DNA of 64,000 nt, taken from assembly GCA_022495005.1 (NCBI GenBank), contig JAGYXB010000813.1:98157-162156 (forward strand), in the 5' to 3' direction. Both the position numbers and the translations under genes were made by a program. Below, piece after piece: positions 62,916 through 64,000 of the stretch. The stretch is from Rhyacophila brunnea. Its lineage: Eukaryota > Arthropoda > Insecta > Trichoptera > Rhyacophilidae. A model generated the notes under the pieces. The model worked only from the letters and a program-made list of their open reading frames with translations. It was not told the origin of the DNA and did not search any database. Numbering within the stretch: the first letter of the stretch is position 1; every line of letters starts with the position of its first letter.

Positions 62916-63136
62916 GCCCTGACTATATACCAAAACATTACGTTTCGCCGAAAAGTATATACTTAAATCCGAAATCTTCATACGAAATGCCGGGAATCGG
63001 CGGGGCCTCATAAGAAATAAATAATAATCAACAAAATGAATGGACTTACAAAGATACAATGTCTATCCTAAGAGGCATATTTAATAAAATACACAACAAT
63101 AAATTTGAATAAATAAACTTTCTCGACTGCCGACCC

Positions 63137-63752
63137 CAGTGACGTCCCTAGACAAAATGCCGCCCCTAAGCAGTGCCAAAATGCCGCCACTTTTTTTATA
63201 CTTACAGTACTTTTTATTATCCTTTCATGATTCCAATATCTAAGAAATGTGTTGTATGGATACATTACTAACAATACCACTAATTAATCTAATATAAATG
63301 CCATTTCTGCTTCAATAGTTAATATCGTGAATCTACGATTTCAGATTAAAAATACGCCAGACATCTTCCAAAACGAGTAACTGGCAAACATATTTCGATA
63401 AATTTTAAATTAATGTACGTATGACCTACCTAATGTAATTATAACCTACAATTCAAATATTATTTGCAAATCTACACGTGTCAGTGCTGTTCACTAAGGA
63501 CGTGACGTCCAAGGACAGCGGAAGTAAACAAGACATCTCGAACCCGACAAAAAAATTAAGTCCTTTTAAACTAATACATTTTGTTTCCAACCGGTGAGCT
63601 GAATTTTTTAATGTAAATATGTTTCCGTTATTACTAAGTTTAGGTAGCTATTTCTATATATATAAATAATGATTCTCCTCGATTTGCCGCCCTTCGGGTA
63701 AATGCCGCCCCCAAGCGAAGCTCAATCTGCCTACCCCTACGGGACGTCACTG
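63137..63752 (+). mobile_element. Family C hAT element, copy 4
   Basis: 616 bp, CAGTGACGTCCCTAGACAAA to ACCCCTACGGGACGTCACTG, exact duplication GCCGACCC (63129-63136 and 63753-63760). This copy fixes the family boundaries. Confidence 0.93.
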
Positions 63753-63904
63753 GCCGACCCACTTTGTTGAGATAATATTCCGTTGTCGTATTCAATATTC
63801 ATCGCGTGGATCGTTTTGTTACAAGAGATGACTACATACTTATATAATACTCTTATTGCAATTTTATGCAAAAACATGGCAATACACGACACATTTTGAA
63901 TATT

Positions 63905-64000
63905 TAATAATTACAAGATAAAAGAACTTTTTATATACAACGTTTTTAAATTGTCTGCTGAATTATTATGCTCAATATACTCAAACTTGTACTTGATATG
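63905..64000 (-). mobile_element. Family P repeat, copy 5, cut by the window end
   Basis: TAATTACAAGATAAAAGAAC, TTTTTATATACAACGTTTTT, AAATTGTCTGCTGAATTATT match the duplicated end at 39186-39345. The remainder lies beyond 64000. Confidence 0.65.

Noticed and set aside
1..64000. CRISPR arrays, bacterial operons, endogenous viral genes
   Set aside because: No regularly spaced identical repeats, no operon-like coding density, and no viral protein motif was recognised. All reverse-transcriptase pieces fit non-LTR retrotransposons.

Overview
This window looks like nuclear DNA of an arthropod, most likely an insect. It is AT-rich and has no bacterial-style gene packing. It contains two spliced exons of a conserved animal gene, and almost everything else is decayed transposon. 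Many short TAGGTACCTAC-type words and RTE/Jockey-like LINE ends would fit Hemiptera or Lepidoptera, but the sequence alone does not settle the order.

The only host gene I can name is on the minus strand near the right end. Two consecutive, phase-compatible exons (59973-60164 and 59020-59222) encode spectrin-repeat sequence matching Trio/Kalirin, a large Rho-family guanine nucleotide exchange factor. Neither an upstream nor a downstream exon was recognised, so if the gene model is right most of the window is intron of this gene (inference). LINE remnants point mainly plus (antisense to the gene) and SINEs mainly minus (sense), which fits a transcribed minus strand.

The rest is a dense, nested set of repeats. 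(1) At least a dozen hAT-type non-autonomous families, many with an exact 8-bp target duplication: family M (CATGGCCCCCACA ends, 11 copies), family C (CAGTGACGTCCC ends, 4), family Z (306 bp, 5), family E (CAGTGGCGAAGGG ends, 2), TAGAG/TAGGG-ended elements, and two families that keep the C-terminal (dimerisation) part of a hAT transposase (15960-16289 and 41337-41693). (2) Pogo/Tigger-like elements with TA duplications, one keeping the start of a CENP-B/pogo-type transposase. (3) Strongly palindromic MITEs with TA, TAA, TTA or TTAA targets. (4) Four tRNA-derived SINE families and one 5S-rRNA-derived sequence. (5) About eleven remnants of RTE/Jockey-like LINEs, mostly the C-terminal part of the reverse-transcriptase protein.

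Layout: 1-11.2 kb holds Z, X and M elements; 12.8-19.4 kb holds nested hAT elements including a TTAA-flanked 1.1-kb foldback; 19.4-25 kb is sparse, with two CpG-rich segments either side of a pogo MITE; 25-33.4 kb holds LINE ends, palindromic MITEs and SINEs; 33.8-42.7 kb holds M, C, pogo and P elements plus a hAT with a transposase fragment; 42.7-45.2 kb is sparse; 45.2-58.7 kb holds SINEs, LINEs, a pogo element with a LINE inside, and a 5S-like fragment; 59-60.2 kb holds the Trio exons; 60.2-64 kb holds palindromic MITEs, a LINE and M/C copies. Family letters (Z, X, M, C, P, E, SINE-A to SINE-D and so on) are local labels used only here.
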